Source: Bradyrhizobium zhanjiangense (GTDB taxonomy: Bacteria > Pseudomonadota > Alphaproteobacteria > Rhizobiales > Xanthobacteraceae). Taken from it: a stretch of DNA of 64,000 nt. The notes beneath the pieces are model-generated. The model saw nothing but the letters and a program-made list of their open reading frames with translations, had not been told where the DNA came from and made no database searches. Within the stretch, counting starts at the first letter, position 1. The number at the start of each line of letters is the position of its first letter. The stretch spans positions 7,337,001-7,401,000 of the forward strand of contig NZ_CP022221.1 in the NCBI RefSeq assembly GCF_004114935.1, in the 5' to 3' direction. A program made the position numbers and the translations under genes. Below, one piece after another: positions 1 to 8,771 of this stretch.

Positions 1-653
1 AGAAGGCCAGGGGCTACACGTTCAACTACGAGGCCCTGAAAGCCGCGAACGAGGACGTGCAGGCGCGTTCCGACTGGCTGATCCCGCTCTGCACCGGCGA
101 GGAGCGCCTCAAAGGCGCCGACGGCAAGAAAGTTCATCCGACGCAGAAGCCGGAGGGCCTGCTCGCGCGTGTGCTGCTGTCCTCATCCAAGCCCGGCGAT
201 CTCGTGATCGATCCCTTCAACGGCACCGGCACCACCGGTGCGGTCGCAAAGCGTCTCGGCCGCTCCTATATCGGATTCGAGCGTGACAAGACCTATGCGA
301 AGGCGGCCGAAGCCCGCATCGCGGCGGTCGAGCCGCTGCCGGAACAGAGCCTCGCCCCATTCATGACCGCGCGCGAGGCGCCGCGGGTCGCATTCTCCGA
401 GCTGATCGAGCGCGGCATGATCATGCCCGGCACGAAACTGTTCGACGCCAAGAAGAAACTCGGCGCCCTCGTGCGCGCCGACGGCGCCATCATGTTCGGC
501 GACAAGGTCGGCTCGATCCACCGCATCGGCGCCGTGGCGCAAGGCTCGGCCGCCTGCAACGGCTGGACCTTCTGGCACGTCGAGACCAAGAAAGGTCTCA
601 AGCTGATCGACGAGCTGCGCGCCGAGATCCGCGCCGGCATGGCGGCGGAGTAA
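1..653 (+). CDS. ccrM: CcrM-type adenine DNA methyltransferase, 3' part
   Basis: Open at the left edge; the frame runs from base 3, so about 216 C-terminal residues are seen. The family transfers a methyl group to adenine in GANTC and acts in alphaproteobacterial cell-cycle control. Visible motifs are [10 protein letters not shown], then the S-adenosylmethionine-binding motif [11 protein letters not shown] followed by GRSYIGFE, the order found in beta-class N6-adenine methyltransferases. The last 90 or so residues, beginning near [10 protein letters not shown], match the C-terminal extension (RAMA domain) typical of CcrM, which DNA recognition needs. No restriction endonuclease lies next to it, which fits a solitary methyltransferase. 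The DPPY motif lies outside the window. A GTG at 57 is internal, not the real start. Confidence 0.9.
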   Translation, partial: KARGYTFNYEALKAANEDVQARSDWLIPLCTGEERLKGADGKKVHPTQKPEGLLARVLLSSSKPGDLVIDPFNGTGTTGAVAKRLGRSYIGFERDKTYAKAAEARIAAVEPLPEQSLAPFMTAREAPRVAFSELIERGMIMPGTKLFDAKKKLGALVRADGAIMFGDKVGSIHRIGAVAQGSAACNGWTFWHVETKKGLKLIDELRAEIRAGMAAE

Positions 654-664
654 GGTCCCTCCAT

Positions 665-770
665 CGTCATTCCGGGGCTCGCGCAGCGAGAACCCGGAAT
701 CCATCGAACCACAGCGCAAGCCGCCCAATGGATTCCGGGCTCGCGCCAAGAGGCGCGCCCCGGAATGACG
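665..770. repeat. Palindromic intergenic repeat, family A
   Basis: The ends are inverted copies: CGTCATTCCGGGGC on the left and GCCCCGGAATGACG on the right, with inner arms around GAACCCGGAATCCAT and ATGGATTCCGGGCTC. A second copy of the same family lies at 23594-23699. This is a REP-like element able to fold into a long hairpin, located just downstream of ccrM. Confidence 0.85.
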
Positions 771-842
771 GCGGCGGTGCTTGAATGCCGCCCCCGCCAG
801 GACTAGATTCGCCCGATCAGTCTCGTCCCGACCGGTCCTCCC

Positions 843-1169
843 ATGCGACGACAGTCCGAGACATTGCTGCTGGTGCCGCTGCTGCCGATCTTCCTGCTCG
901 GCATGTTTCCGATGTTCCTGATTGCGCTCTTGGGATTTTTCGGCCTCGCCTTGTTCGGCGTGCTCGTGGTCTGTGTCGGGCTCGCCAGCAGCAACGAGGC
1001 CCACGACAATTTCAATCACGACGTCATCGTGCACGGTTACGCGCGCGGAACGGAGCGCAAGGCGCGGGCGTCCGATATGCATCTCGCCACGCGACTCGGC
1101 CTGCGCCTGGAAGCGGTCGGCGCGGCGATGATCATTACGGCGGCGATCGGCCTCTGTTACGCCGCCTGA
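843..1169 (+). CDS. Small hypothetical membrane protein
   Basis: 108 residues. Two adjacent hydrophobic stretches at about residues 8-50 (LLLVPLLPIFLLGMF and LIALLGFFGLALFGVLVVCV) suggest two membrane helices. A third short hydrophobic segment lies at the C-terminus (GAAMIITAAIGLCYAA). The loop between them is polar and basic. I do not recognise the family. No clear ribosome-binding site precedes the ATG, so the start is uncertain. It stands alone between the palindromic repeat and the GST gene. Confidence 0.55.
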   Translation: MRRQSETLLLVPLLPIFLLGMFPMFLIALLGFFGLALFGVLVVCVGLASSNEAHDNFNHDVIVHGYARGTERKARASDMHLATRLGLRLEAVGAAMIITAAIGLCYAA

Positions 1170-1299
1170 TCTGCGCTGCGCGCAGATACCGCCCGGCAAA
1201 CTCGCCGGTTGCGCTTCCGAAAGGTTCGGGCAAGACATGCGGCCTCGCTGCAATGATGCTGCGCTCGCTCTCGGCAACACCCCCCTGGGGAGATGATCG

Positions 1300-1986
1300 A
1301 TGCTCAAATTCTATTTCAACGGATCGCCGAACCCGACCAAGGTCGCGCTTTATCTCGAAGAGTCCGGCCTGCCCTTCGAGCCGGTCGCGGTCGACACCCG
1401 CAAGGGCGAGCAATTCACGCCGGAGTTCCTCAAGATCAATCCGAACGGCAAGGTGCCGGCGATCGATGACAATGGCACCATCGTGTTCGACTCGAACGCC
1501 ATCCTGCTCTATCTCGCCGAGAAGACCGGAAAATTCCTGCCCGCCGCCAGCGTGCGCGGCGAGACGCTGTCGTGGCTGATGTTCATCGCGACCGGCGTCG
1601 GGCCCTATTCGGGTCAGGCCGTGCACTTCAAGCATTTTGCGCCGAAGGACCAGAACCACGACTACGCCCACAACCGCTACCAGTACGAGACCGACCGCCA
1701 CTACAGGGTTCTCGACGGTCACCTCAAAGGCCGCCGCTACATGGTCGGCGATGACTATTCGATCGTCGACATGGCGCTGTGGGGCTGGGCGCGGATGGTG
1801 CCGTTCAAGCTCGGCGACGACGCCTTCGCCCGATACCCGAACGTGAAGCGGCTGGTGGACGAGATCTCGGCGCGGCCCGCGGCGGCGCGCGCCATCGCCT
1901 TGAAGGACAAGTTCACCTTCAAGGCCGAGATGGACGAGGAGGCGAGAGCCAACATGTTCAAGCACATGAAAACGAAAGCGGCCTGA
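1300..1986 (+). CDS. Glutathione S-transferase family protein
   Basis: 228 residues, normal for a cytosolic GST. The N-terminal thioredoxin-like domain (about 1-80) carries the glutathione-site pattern NPNGKVPAI with the cis-proline, then FDSNAILLYLAE where many relatives have ES-A-I. The rest is the helical C-terminal domain. These enzymes join glutathione to electrophiles or reduce disulfides; the substrate cannot be told from sequence. A ribosome-binding site (GGGGAGATG) precedes the ATG. The gene is monocistronic and ends at a strong terminator. Confidence 0.85.
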   Translation: MLKFYFNGSPNPTKVALYLEESGLPFEPVAVDTRKGEQFTPEFLKINPNGKVPAIDDNGTIVFDSNAILLYLAEKTGKFLPAASVRGETLSWLMFIATGVGPYSGQAVHFKHFAPKDQNHDYAHNRYQYETDRHYRVLDGHLKGRRYMVGDDYSIVDMALWGWARMVPFKLGDDAFARYPNVKRLVDEISARPAAARAIALKDKFTFKAEMDEEARANMFKHMKTKAA

Positions 1987-2002
1987 TCGCGCGCCGTTCT
2001 TC

Positions 2003-2036
2003 GAGGCCACGCGCATGCGCGTGGCCTCTTGCTTTT
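2003..2036 (+). terminator. Rho-independent terminator after the GST gene
   Basis: A perfect palindrome at 2003-2028 (GAGGCCACGCGCA and its inverse) is followed by TTGCTTTT. It begins 16 bases after the GST stop codon and lies between convergent genes. The T tract is on the plus strand. Confidence 0.85.
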
Positions 2037-2041
2037 AAAGC

Positions 2042-4057
2042 TCAGGCGGCGTGAACCGTCTCCAGGAACCTGGCGACTTCGACCTTCAAGCGGTTGCTGT
2101 CCGCCGACAGCGAGCGCGCCGCCGAGAGCACCTGCGATGAGGCCGAGCCGGTCTCGGAGGCCCCACGCTGCACGTCGCCGATATTGGTCGAGACGCGCTG
2201 GGTCCCGTGAGCGGCCTGCTGCACGTTGCGCGAGATTTCCTGCGTGGCGGCGCCCTGCTCTTCCACGGCGGCGGCGACCGCTGAGGAAATCTCCGACAGC
2301 CGCTCGATGGTGCCGCTGATCTCCCTGATGGCGCCGACCGATTGCTCGGTGGCGGCCTGGATGTTGGCGATCTGCTGGCCGATCTCGCCGGTCGCCCTCG
2401 CCGTCTGCTCCGCGAGCGCCTTGACCTCGGAGGCGACCACGGCAAAGCCGCGGCCGGCTTCGCCCGCGCGCGCGGCCTCGATGGTGGCGTTGAGCGCGAG
2501 GAGATTGGTCTGGCCGGCGATGGTGCTGATCAGCTCGACCACGTCGCCGATCCGGGCGGCCGCCTTGGAGAGCTCGCCGACGCGGTCATTGGTCCTGCTC
2601 GCCTGCCCGACGGCCTCGCCCGCGATGCGGGCGGATTCCTGCACCTGGCGGGCGATCTCGCTCACCGAGGAGGACAGCTCCTCGGTGGCGGAGGCGACCG
2701 CCTGCACGTTGGCGGTGGCTTCCTGCGATGCGGATGCCACTTCGGTCGACAGATCCTGGGCGCGCGAGGCGGTCGTGGTCAGCGTGCCGGCGGAGGCTTC
2801 CAGCTCGTTCGACGCCGCCGACACGGTGTTGACGATCTCGCCGACAGCCTGCTCGAACTGGTCGGCGAGCCTGACCATGTCTTTCTTGCGGCTCTCGGCC
2901 TGCCGCGCCTCGAGCTCGGCCTGCTCGGCGCGCATGCGCTCGGTGTCGATCATGTTGTCCTTGAACACCTGGATCGCCTTGGCCATGTCGCCGGTCTCGT
3001 CGGCCTTGCCGCGCCCGGGAATCTCGATGTCGAGATCACCGCCGGCCAGCCGCCCCATCGCACGCGTCATCGAGGTCAGGGGACCGACGATGCTGCGGGC
3101 AATCAGGAAGGCGACGATGCCGCCGAACAGGATGGCGAGACCGCCGGCGATCTCCTGAACAGTCGTCGTGCCGGCGATCACGGCTGCGGCATGGTTGCGC
3201 GATTCCTGATAGTCCTTCTTCAGCGTCGTTTCCGCGGCCTTGAGCCTGCCGATGCTCTCGACGATGAGCGGCGCGAGATTCTTGTGATAGATCTCGTCGG
3301 CCTGAAGCATCGCGGCCGATGTCGTCTCGAACGCGGATTTATAGATTCCGAGCGAGGTCTTCACCGGCGCGATCGTGGCGCGCAAATCCGCGGCCTGCGG
3401 GCTTTTCTCGATCGCCGCGAGCCGTTGCGCAGCCCTGTCCACACTCGCCCTGAAATTCGCCGGTCCCTGCGCGTCGCGCAGGGCCAGGAAACGCCAGTTT
3501 GCGACCCGGACAAGGAGGATCCTGGATTCGAGGTCGGCGACCAGGGCCGCGGTGTCTTCATCGACGGCGGCGCGCGCCGCATCGACCAGCTTGCCCATCT
3601 TGACGGCCAGCTCCTCCCCGCTCGGCAGCAGCGTCGCCTTGCCCGTTCTCGCCTCGTTGACGGCATCCCCGAGATTGTCACGCAGGCGTCGCATCTTGGC
3701 GATGTCGCCGATGAGGCCGTTGTAGAGCGCTCGCCGCTCCTCCGAGAGCGTGCCCTTCGCCCCGACCTGCAACAGCTCGGTCGCCGCGGTCTCCCGCTCT
3801 TGCGCCTCTTTCATTGCGGGTTCGTTGGCGTCGTAGACGTAACGCAGATTGGCGCGCTGGATCGCCTGAAGATGGGTCGATATCTCCAGCACCCGCGCCG
3901 TGCTGTCCGAGAGCGCGGATTGTCTTGCGACCTGATCCTGCACCGCCCGCAAATTCCAGACGGCGACCACCGCCATCACCAGACCGACCGCCACGAGGGC
4001 CATGAAGCCTGCGTACAGGCGTCCCCTGATCCGCAAACGAAACTTCGGCATTCCCAC
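2042..4057 (-). CDS. Methyl-accepting chemotaxis protein
   Basis: 671 residues. A membrane helix at about 13-32 is followed by a long helical periplasmic sensor region (about 33-300), with a second helix at about 303-325. A HAMP linker ([20 protein letters not shown]) follows, then a signalling domain whose hairpin tip reads [19 protein letters not shown], the conserved contact for CheA/CheW. The periplasmic part has the length of helical-bundle sensor domains; its ligand is not evident. No che genes are nearby, so it probably works with receptors encoded elsewhere. It is convergent with the GST gene. Confidence 0.92.
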   Translation of the reverse strand: MGMPKFRLRIRGRLYAGFMALVAVGLVMAVVAVWNLRAVQDQVARQSALSDSTARVLEISTHLQAIQRANLRYVYDANEPAMKEAQERETAATELLQVGAKGTLSEERRALYNGLIGDIAKMRRLRDNLGDAVNEARTGKATLLPSGEELAVKMGKLVDAARAAVDEDTAALVADLESRILLVRVANWRFLALRDAQGPANFRASVDRAAQRLAAIEKSPQAADLRATIAPVKTSLGIYKSAFETTSAAMLQADEIYHKNLAPLIVESIGRLKAAETTLKKDYQESRNHAAAVIAGTTTVQEIAGGLAILFGGIVAFLIARSIVGPLTSMTRAMGRLAGGDLDIEIPGRGKADETGDMAKAIQVFKDNMIDTERMRAEQAELEARQAESRKKDMVRLADQFEQAVGEIVNTVSAASNELEASAGTLTTTASRAQDLSTEVASASQEATANVQAVASATEELSSSVSEIARQVQESARIAGEAVGQASRTNDRVGELSKAAARIGDVVELISTIAGQTNLLALNATIEAARAGEAGRGFAVVASEVKALAEQTARATGEIGQQIANIQAATEQSVGAIREISGTIERLSEISSAVAAAVEEQGAATQEISRNVQQAAHGTQRVSTNIGDVQRGASETGSASSQVLSAARSLSADSNRLKVEVARFLETVHAA

Positions 4058-4224
4058 TGTCCACCCAGATGCATTTCACTTCGAGCGGCCGAACGATTCC
4101 GGCGATCGTCACCGGCCACCCCGGCAGCCGCGTGTCGCGTCTTTGCGACTCACGCTGCACCGCGACACAATGGGGGACACTCGTTAATTGAACCTTCCAA
4201 TTGTTCGCGCAGAGCTGCGGCAGC

Positions 4225-4252
4225 GCCGACAAAACCTGCTGATTTTGTCGGC
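4225..4252 (-). terminator. Hairpin downstream of the DUF1127 gene
   Basis: GCCGACAAAA pairs with TTTTGTCGGC across an 8-base loop, 16 bases past the DUF1127 stop. No clean run of T follows on the minus strand, so it may be a weak terminator or an RNA 3' end stabiliser. Confidence 0.45.
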
Positions 4253-4267
4253 AGTTGCTCCCGCTCC

Positions 4268-4435
4268 CTACTTCCGCCGGACAGGCTTCTTCAGCTCGTA
4301 CGCAATCTCCGCCCGGGTCAACCCACAGTCCTGAAGCTCCCGTTCGGTCATGGCGGCGAGCTGACACCGTGCCCGAGACCGCTCGCGCCTGATACGAACC
4401 ATCTCGACCAGCGCCTGCCAGGCCCGCACGATCAT
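4268..4435 (-). CDS. DUF1127 small protein
   Basis: 55 residues starting MIVRAWQALVEMVRIRRERS. The DUF1127 pattern is visible: a basic amphipathic N-terminal helix, then LAAMTERELQDCGLTRAEI, close to the family consensus (L-x-x-L-x-D-x-x-L-x-D-x-G-L-x-R). A longer reading to 4609 is possible but would run into the neighbouring NTF2-like gene, so I place the start at 4435. DUF1127 proteins in alphaproteobacteria have been linked to RNA metabolism and phosphate or carbon responses; the role here is not known. It lies 53 bases after the NTF2-like gene on the same strand and may be co-transcribed. Confidence 0.75.
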   Translation of the reverse strand: MIVRAWQALVEMVRIRRERSRARCQLAAMTERELQDCGLTRAEIAYELKKPVRRK

Positions 4436-4488
4436 CACCGGCTCTGACGGACGAGATCGGCCGGCGGACGGGATGCAGCTCAATCCAC

Positions 4489-4932
4489 TCAGCTCGCAGC
4501 CCTCACGCCCGCTTGCGGAAAAGGACCGAGCGCCCTCTCGGTCAGGACCGAGTCGCAATATTCCCGGATCTCCTTGATCTTGCCGTCCTCCAGGCGAAAC
4601 ACGAGACAATAGTCGTTGTCGTAACGGACGCCTTCGGGCGTGACGTTGTCGCCCTTGGCTTCCACCACGACGATGTCGCCATCGGCAATGAAGCGGTGGG
4701 CGACCGTGCGCGTGCGGTCACGCAGGCGGGTGCGGACATATCCGTGCAGATCGTTGAGGATCGCCTCCTTGCCCGAAAAGGTGCGCGACCAGGAATATTG
4801 CCCGGTCACGACCCATTTGGCGTCGTCGGCAAGGCTCGCGGTGAATAGCGCGCGGTCACGCGCGGCGGGGTCAGGGTTGGCGGCGGCGGCAAAGATATCC
4901 TGCATCAGTTTCTTGTTGGCGCTCGCGCTCAT
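4489..4932 (-). CDS. SnoaL/NTF2-like protein
   Basis: 147 residues with the cone-shaped NTF2-like fold pattern: an N-terminal helical part (MQDIFAAAANPDPAARD), a central W-V-x-x-G-Q-Y, a helix (SGKEAILNDLHGYV) and strands ending KIKEIREYCDS. Relatives include ketosteroid isomerase-like and SnoaL-like proteins, and many have no known substrate. It is divergent from the LysR gene, and a LysR regulator often controls its divergent neighbour, so regulation by that protein is likely. Confidence 0.75.
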   Translation of the reverse strand: MSASANKKLMQDIFAAAANPDPAARDRALFTASLADDAKWVVTGQYSWSRTFSGKEAILNDLHGYVRTRLRDRTRTVAHRFIADGDIVVVEAKGDNVTPEGVRYDNDYCLVFRLEDGKIKEIREYCDSVLTERALGPFPQAGVRAAS

Positions 4933-5024
4933 GGCGGCATCTCCGTTTTGGTGGCAACACGGAGAACATCGCCGCTCAACGGGAATTCTTCAAATCGATA
5001 GCGAATATGATATCTATTCACCTC
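4933..5024. promoter_or_regulatory. Divergent promoter region, probable LysR-type operator
   Basis: 92 bases between the divergent NTF2-like and LysR genes. It is more AT-rich than its surroundings. ATAG-N12-CTAT forms a short inverted repeat near 4999-5018, the spacing class of LysR boxes. The inverted repeat is short, so the operator call is an inference from gene arrangement. Confidence 0.4.
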
Positions 5025-5948
5025 ATGAATTTGAATACGCTTGACCTCAATTTGCTGACCGCCCTCGACGCATTGCTGCGCGAGGCCAATGTCAGCCGCG
5101 CCGCACTTCGGATCGGCCTGTCGCAACCGGCGGCGAGCCATGCGCTCCAGCGCCTGCGTGACATCTTTGGCGATCCGCTTTTGGTGCGCACCGGCGCGCG
5201 GATGGAGCTGACGCCCCGGGCCGAGGCGCTCCGCGCACCGCTCGCCCACGCGCTCGACCAGGTGCGCGGGTTGTTCGTGCCTGAGGATTTCGACGCGGCG
5301 CGCAGCGAACGGCAATTTCGCCTGATGATGCCGGACTTGGCGGTCGAGCTGTTGATGCCGCCGTTGATGGAGAAGGTGACGCGCCTTGCGCCCAACGTCC
5401 GCATCGAGATCGTGCCGTGGCGCGGATCTGCGATCTTCCACGCCGAGTTCGCCCGCACCATTGACCTCGTGATCTCGATCGGCAACGCCTTCAAGGGCTT
5501 TCACCGCCAGCTGCTTTACACCGACAGCGACGCGCTGGCGGTGCGGCGCGGCCATCCGATGGCTGCAAAGCTCACGCGGCGCGAAACGTTCCTGGCCGCA
5601 CGCCATGTCGGCGTCATCATCCGCGGCAGCGCTGAGGACCTGATCGACACCTGGCTGCGCAGCAAGGGCATCGAGCGGCACATCTCATTGGTGGTGGCAG
5701 GCTATCTCGAAGCGCTGCACGTCGCCGCCCGCACCGATCTCGTCGCCTTCGTGCCACGCCGGCTGATCGCGGCGCTGTCGAAGCAGCTCGGCCTCGTCAC
5801 GGTGACGCCGCCGCTCGACCCTGGGATCGACGAGCAGTTCATGTTCCATCCGACGCGCGCGCAGATGGACCCCGGCTCGATCTGGCTGCGGCGGCTGATG
5901 CTGGCGACGGGACGGGAGTTGGAGCAAGCCAAGCGCAAGCTCTCGTAG
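5025..5948 (+). CDS. LysR-family transcriptional regulator (NodD-like branch)
   Basis: 307 residues from the ATG at 5025 (MNLNTLDLNLLTALDALL); an in-frame ATG at 5007 would add six residues. The N-terminal winged helix-turn-helix is typical (NVSRAALRIGLSQPAASHAL, then FGDPLLVR). The remainder is a periplasmic-binding-like effector domain. The N-terminus resembles the NodD/NocR-like branch, but no nod genes are present, so it should not be called NodD. The stop codon TAG lies inside an intergenic palindromic repeat that starts at 5945. The likely target is the divergent NTF2-like gene. Confidence 0.88.
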   Translation: MNLNTLDLNLLTALDALLREANVSRAALRIGLSQPAASHALQRLRDIFGDPLLVRTGARMELTPRAEALRAPLAHALDQVRGLFVPEDFDAARSERQFRLMMPDLAVELLMPPLMEKVTRLAPNVRIEIVPWRGSAIFHAEFARTIDLVISIGNAFKGFHRQLLYTDSDALAVRRGHPMAAKLTRRETFLAARHVGVIIRGSAEDLIDTWLRSKGIERHISLVVAGYLEALHVAARTDLVAFVPRRLIAALSKQLGLVTVTPPLDPGIDEQFMFHPTRAQMDPGSIWLRRLMLATGRELEQAKRKLS

Positions 5949-6032
5949 GGTGGGCAAAGCGGAGCGTGCCCACCGCTCTTACAATCGTGGGAAGATGGTG
6001 GGCACGACACTTCGCGCCTTTGCCCACCCTAC
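5945..6032. repeat. Palindromic intergenic repeat, family B
   Basis: GTAGGGTGGGCAAAGC at the left is the inverse of GCCTTTGCCCACCCTAC at the right, and GCGTGCCCACC faces GGTGGGCACG inside. A second copy is at 28195-28283. Its first bases supply the stop codon of the LysR gene. Confidence 0.85.
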
Positions 6033-6057
6033 AAGAGCCTGAGTGTGTGGCCGCGCG

Positions 6058-6678
6058 CTACGCCTTCTGCGCGTCCATCACCTTGCGCACCGCGGGCCGA
6101 TCCGACATGCGCTTGAAATGATCGGCGATCTTCGGCGTCGCGTTGATGTCGACGCTGTCGCCTTCGAGCCAGGTCGAGAGCGTGTAGAGATAGGGATCGC
6201 AGATCGTGAACTGCTCACCCATCACCCAAGGCCCTCTGAACATCTTCTGCTCGATCAGGGCGAAGCAGGCCGCCATGGTCTTCGGGACCATCGCCTTCAT
6301 GTCGGCGAACGAGCTCTCCTGCGTCGCCCAGCGCGCGCCGCGCATCTTGTGGGCATGGTTGATGTGCACGGTCGAACAGAGATAGGAGTTGAACGACTGC
6401 ACCTGGGCGAAATCGAAGGGATCGTCGAGCGGCGCGAGCTTCGCCTTGGGAAAGGTCTGCGCGATATAAGCCAGCATCGCCGGCGTCTCGGTCAGGATCC
6501 CGCGATCGGTCACCAGGGCCGGCACGCGGCCCTTCGGGTTGATCGCGAGATAGTCCGGACTGTTCTGCTGGTTGTCCTTGAAGCTCAGCCGCTCGGCCGT
6601 GTAGTCGGCGCCAACCTCCTCCAGGGTGATGTAGGTGGCGAGCGCGCAGGTGCCGGTGGCGTAATAGAGCTTGAGCAT
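6058..6678 (-). CDS. Glutathione S-transferase, beta-class-like
   Basis: 206 residues starting MLKLYYATGTCALATYITLE. The Cys in GTCALA sits where bacterial beta-class GSTs have their active-site cysteine. NPKGRVPAL holds the cis-proline and TETPAMLAYIA forms the glutathione-binding turn. The C-terminal helical domain is complete. A purine-rich AGGAGG-like site precedes the ATG. It is divergent from the FAD monooxygenase gene. Function is probably glutathione conjugation or thiol exchange; the substrate is unknown. Confidence 0.85.
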   Translation of the reverse strand: MLKLYYATGTCALATYITLEEVGADYTAERLSFKDNQQNSPDYLAINPKGRVPALVTDRGILTETPAMLAYIAQTFPKAKLAPLDDPFDFAQVQSFNSYLCSTVHINHAHKMRGARWATQESSFADMKAMVPKTMAACFALIEQKMFRGPWVMGEQFTICDPYLYTLSTWLEGDSVDINATPKIADHFKRMSDRPAVRKVMDAQKA

Positions 6679-6806
6679 GTCGGACCTCCTAGGAAAGCTG
6701 GAAATTAGCGGCTGTCGGCCGTCAGGTCCATAGCACGAGCCCCTCTTCGCAGTTGCCCACCGCCGCCCGCCTATGCCAAGACGCCCGCAGTCGGAGGGGT
6801 TTTGTC

Positions 6807-8087
6807 ATGACGGTACTCATCGCCGGTGGCGGCATCGGCGGGCTGACGCTTGCGCTCAGCCTGCACGGAATCGGCGTTCCGGTAAAAGTGTTCGAGAGCG
6901 TCGCGGAATTGAAGCCGCTCGGCGTCGGCATCAACGTGCTGCCGCATGCGGTGCGCGAGCTGATCGAGCTCGGCTTGATGGACAAGCTGGATGCCAGCGG
7001 CGTGCGCACCCGCGAGCTCGCCTATTTCTCCAAGCACGGCAAGCCGATCTGGAGCGAGCCGCGCGGGCTGGAGGCCGGCTACAAATGGCCGCAATTCTCG
7101 ATCCATCGCGGCACGCTCCAGCAACTCCTGCTCGACACCACGGTCGAGCGGCTCGGCCGCGAGAACATTCTCACCAGCCATCATCTGACCGGCTGGACCG
7201 AAACGGCGGATGGCGTGCGCGCCGACTTCATCGACAAGGCGACCGGCAAACCCGCCGGGACCTACGACGGCGCGATCCTGATCGCCGCCGACGGCATCCA
7301 TTCCGCCGCGCGCGAAAAGCTGTACCCGGGCGAAGGCGCGCCGATCTGGAACGGCCGCATCCTCTGGCGCGGCGTCACGCCTGCGAAGGCCTTCCTCAGC
7401 GGCCGCACCATGATCATGGCTGGTCACGAAATCCTGAAATTCGTCTGCTACCCGATCTCGAAAGAGCCGGATGCGGCGGGCAATCACCTCATCAATTGGG
7501 TGGCCGAGCGCCACATGCCGCCGACCTATCGATGGCGCCGCGAGGACTATAACCGCACCGCGCGGCTGGAGGAGTTTCTGCCCTGGTTCGAGAGCTGGAC
7601 GTTCGACTGGCTCGACGTGCCCGGCCTGATCAAGAACTGCCCGCACGCCTATGAATATCCGCTGGTCGACCGCGATCCGGTGTCGCAATGGACGTTTGGC
7701 CGCGTCACGCTGATGGGCGATGCCGCACATCCGATGTACCCGATCGGATCGAACGGCGCCTCGCAGGCGATCCTCGATGCACGCGTCATCACGCGCGAAA
7801 TCCTGGCGCATGGACCGACGGAAGCCGCGCTGCTCGCCTATGAGGCCGAGCGGCGGCCCGCGACCACCGACCTCGTCCTGCTCAACCGCAAGAACGGTCC
7901 CGAGCAGGTGATGCAGCTGGTCGAGGAGCGCGCGCCCGACGGCTTTGAGGTCGTCACCGACGTGCTGTCGCAGCAGGAGCTGGAAGACATCGCCGCCAAT
8001 TACAAGCGCGTCGCGGGATTCCAGGTCGAGGCGCTGAATGCCAAGCCGGCGATCGTGAACGCAGGCGCGACGCGCGCGGGGGCGTGA
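6807..8087 (+). CDS. FAD-dependent monooxygenase (UbiH / salicylate hydroxylase-like)
   Basis: 426 residues from ATG 6807, chosen because GGAGGGG lies 7-14 bases upstream and because the dinucleotide-binding motif then starts at residue 5 (AGGGIGGLTLALSLHGIG). The second FAD motif reads GRVTLMGDAAHPMYPIGSNG, with the GD contact to the FAD ribose. Group A flavin monooxygenases hydroxylate aromatic rings with NAD(P)H and O2; the substrate here is not evident. It is divergent from a GST, and no ring-cleavage genes are adjacent. A reading from 6753 would add 18 residues without support. Confidence 0.88.
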   Translation: MTVLIAGGGIGGLTLALSLHGIGVPVKVFESVAELKPLGVGINVLPHAVRELIELGLMDKLDASGVRTRELAYFSKHGKPIWSEPRGLEAGYKWPQFSIHRGTLQQLLLDTTVERLGRENILTSHHLTGWTETADGVRADFIDKATGKPAGTYDGAILIAADGIHSAAREKLYPGEGAPIWNGRILWRGVTPAKAFLSGRTMIMAGHEILKFVCYPISKEPDAAGNHLINWVAERHMPPTYRWRREDYNRTARLEEFLPWFESWTFDWLDVPGLIKNCPHAYEYPLVDRDPVSQWTFGRVTLMGDAAHPMYPIGSNGASQAILDARVITREILAHGPTEAALLAYEAERRPATTDLVLLNRKNGPEQVMQLVEERAPDGFEVVTDVLSQQELEDIAANYKRVAGFQVEALNAKPAIVNAGATRAGA

Positions 8088-8115
8088 GTTTTTGCTGATC
8101 GTCGAGCCGCGGGCT

Positions 8116-8261
8116 CCTCTTCACCTCGCCCCGCTTGCGGGGAGAGGTCGGATTGCATCGAAGATGCAATCCGGGTGAGGGGGTACAGGTCTCTCGACAA
8201 TCTCCCGTGTGGAGAGAAGCCCCTCACCCCAACCCTCTCCCCGTAAGAACGGGGCGAGGGA
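8116..8261. repeat. Palindromic intergenic repeat, family C
   Basis: CCTCTTCACCTCGCCCCGC with GCGGGGAGAGGTCGG, then CCCTCACCCCAACCCTCTCC with GGGGCGAGGGA, forms nested inverted arms around ATTGCATCGAAGATGCAATC, itself a palindrome. It fills the gap between convergent genes. Confidence 0.75.
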
Positions 8262-8281
8262 GTGAGAGAGCGGTGCACACC

Positions 8282-8701
8282 TCACTTCACCACCCTCGCC
8301 GCCTCCAGCAGCCGCTCGCTCGCGCTCGCCGTCGCCAGCACGGTGCCGTCCTCCGCCGTCAGCTTGCCCTCGACGAACGCAATGGTCTTGCCGAGCTGCG
8401 TCACCCTGGCCTCACCGATGATCGGGCCGGGCTTTGCCGGGCTGAGGAAATTCACGGTCATGCTGATGGTGGTGGTGTAGAGCCGGCCCTCGCTCATCAC
8501 CAGCACGGCGGGACCCATGGTGTCGTCGAGCATGGCCGAAAGCATGCCGCCCTGGATGAAGCCTGCTGGATTGCAGAACTCCGGCTTGCCCTCGAAGCCG
8601 AGCTTGATCCAGCCCTCCTGCGGGCGGGCATCGAGCAGGCGCCAGCCCAATAGCTCGGCGCAGGGCGGCTTTCGAAAGTTGTCCAGCGCAGTCTTGACCA
8701 T
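8282..8701 (-). CDS. PaaI-type hotdog thioesterase
   Basis: 139 residues from ATG 8701, which has GGAGG five bases upstream; a GTG at 8707 would overlap that site. The hotdog helix is clear: NPAGFIQGGMLSAMLDDTMG, the G-x-x-x-G-G then D pattern of PaaI/YbgC-type acyl-CoA thioesterases. A later segment, AKPGPIIGEARVTQLGKTIAFVEGKL, fits the beta sheet. It probably hydrolyses an acyl- or aryl-CoA; the substrate is not known. It lies 70 bases after mutY on the same strand. Confidence 0.82.
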   Translation of the reverse strand: MVKTALDNFRKPPCAELLGWRLLDARPQEGWIKLGFEGKPEFCNPAGFIQGGMLSAMLDDTMGPAVLVMSEGRLYTTTISMTVNFLSPAKPGPIIGEARVTQLGKTIAFVEGKLTAEDGTVLATASASERLLEAARVVK

Positions 8702-8771
8702 ACTCACCTCCGTTGCCGTCGAAGGGGATAACGCAGGCCTGCTGCCAGCATGATGTCAGTAGGGTTGGACG

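Noticed and set aside
1..653. Restriction-modification system
   Set aside because: No endonuclease or specificity gene is adjacent, and the C-terminal extension is that of CcrM.
2342..4447. 701-codon reading on the plus strand
   Set aside because: Antisense to the chemotaxis receptor gene, with no recognisable pattern.
5025..5948. NodD nodulation regulator
   Set aside because: The N-terminus is NodD-like, but no nod box or nod gene is present; only the wider LysR family can be supported.
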